The notes under the pieces: generated by a model
Seen by the model: the letters and a program-made list of their open reading frames with translations, nothing else
What the model was told of the DNA's origin: nothing
Database searches by the model: none
Program-made: the position numbers and the translations under genes
Shown here: positions 63,486-64,000 of the stretch, piece after piece
Layout: each line of letters opens with the position of its first letter
Position numbering within the stretch: the stretch's first letter is position 1
Assembly (NCBI GenBank): GCA_916048095.2
Contig: OU696575.1
Span: 4,745,501 to 4,809,500, forward strand
Source of the DNA: Sacculina carcini
Lineage: Eukaryota > Arthropoda > Thecostraca > Sacculinidae
Direction: 5' to 3'
Length of the DNA stretch: 64,000 nucleotides

Positions 63486-64000
63486 CTCCTCCCAGATGAC
63501 ATGACACATGTCATCTCAATCACAGCAATATCACCGAGGGGTCCTCTCATCCGTTCTGAGCGTCTCAGCACCTCTTCACCATGATTTTCAACACCAGCAT
63601 TGCCATCTTCGGCTCGGTCCACAGTAATTAGCATGCCTCTGTCGTCTGCGTCGTCATGATCCGCAGTTACACATTGCTCTCTCATAATTATTGGCCTAAG
63701 ATCACCGACATGACGCGGTACTCCGAATTATGTGATGCCTCAACCGAATTATGTGATGAAATTCTGGTGGCTTCAACCGTGCCATAACGCTCCATGCACC
63801 TGACTCCGTTTTTACGCACCCACACAGTGTCACCCACCTTATACTGACACTGGTACTCAACATTGCTCGATTCTATGTTTTGCGGTCGACATCTCGAACC
63901 CGAACTTTATTCTTGAAGAGCAAGTCTGCCGGTGATGAAGCCGGCTGTGAGCCATCAGGCGGTGCCACATTATATCTGTACACCGCCTCAGCGACACTGC
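63486..64000 (-). pseudogene. pol: Pol C-terminus of a Gypsy-like element related to element 1
   Basis: On the minus strand, from the window edge, the wording is AEAVYRYNVAPPDGSQPASS, then KVRVRDVDRK, then YKVGDTVWVRKNGVRCMERY. It aligns with AEAVYRYNVAPRDRPELASS and YSIGDAVWVRPSGARCNERY of element 1. Near 63690, MREQCVTADHDDADDRG continues to the polypurine tract. Frameshifts are present. The rest of the element lies beyond the window. Confidence 0.72.

Overview
The window reads as a transposon-dense piece of an invertebrate animal chromosome. The evidence is a minus-strand exon of 122 bp with consensus splice sites whose translation is the N-terminal (LN) domain of a laminin gamma-type subunit, a second minus-strand host-like exon with a single zinc finger, long GT/AC microsatellites, and many classes of animal retrotransposon. 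Nothing looks prokaryotic: there are no operons and no dense coding. I cannot name the species; the mix of elements would suit a lophotrochozoan or similar invertebrate, but that is an inference.

Layout. 1-7.9 kb is a nested stack: an old LINE, cut by a hAT-type non-autonomous element (8-bp target duplication) and by a nearly complete Gypsy-like LTR element (5-bp target duplication). 8.6-10.5 kb holds a LINE tail and a second hAT-type copy. 11.1 kb is the laminin exon. 12.3-17.6 kb is a young, almost intact Gypsy element on the minus strand. 18.0-20.0 kb is a LINE whose 3' UTR has expanded into a 30-bp minisatellite, and 20.1-22.6 kb is a decayed LINE of the restriction-like-endonuclease type. 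22.6-27.5 kb is mostly non-coding with microsatellites and a hairpin. 27.5-30.0 kb is an AT-rich satellite-like region with a strikingly conserved GC-rich box. 31.2-32.5 kb is the zinc-finger exon. 33.0-36.6 kb is a large inverted repeat with 21-bp minisatellite ends, enclosing a third hAT-type copy that itself carries a tRNA-derived SINE. 36.6-41.3 kb holds a LINE and a decayed Gypsy element. 42.0-42.6 kb is a foldback element. 42.8-47.9 kb is a piggyBac transposon whose intron contains a LINE. 48-50.3 kb holds LINE pieces, and 50.3-55.4 kb two decayed Gypsy elements in opposite orientation. 55.4-63.2 kb is another LINE, split by a three-LTR, two-unit array of a deleted Gypsy derivative. The right edge begins a minus-strand relative of the first Gypsy element.

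The window therefore records successive transposition, recombination between LTRs and decay inside host introns or intergenic DNA. The most unusual items are the conserved-box repeat array at 27.5-30.0 kb, the LTR array whose flanks duplicate about 370 bp of the target LINE, and the gag-protease-tail non-autonomous element that fills the array.
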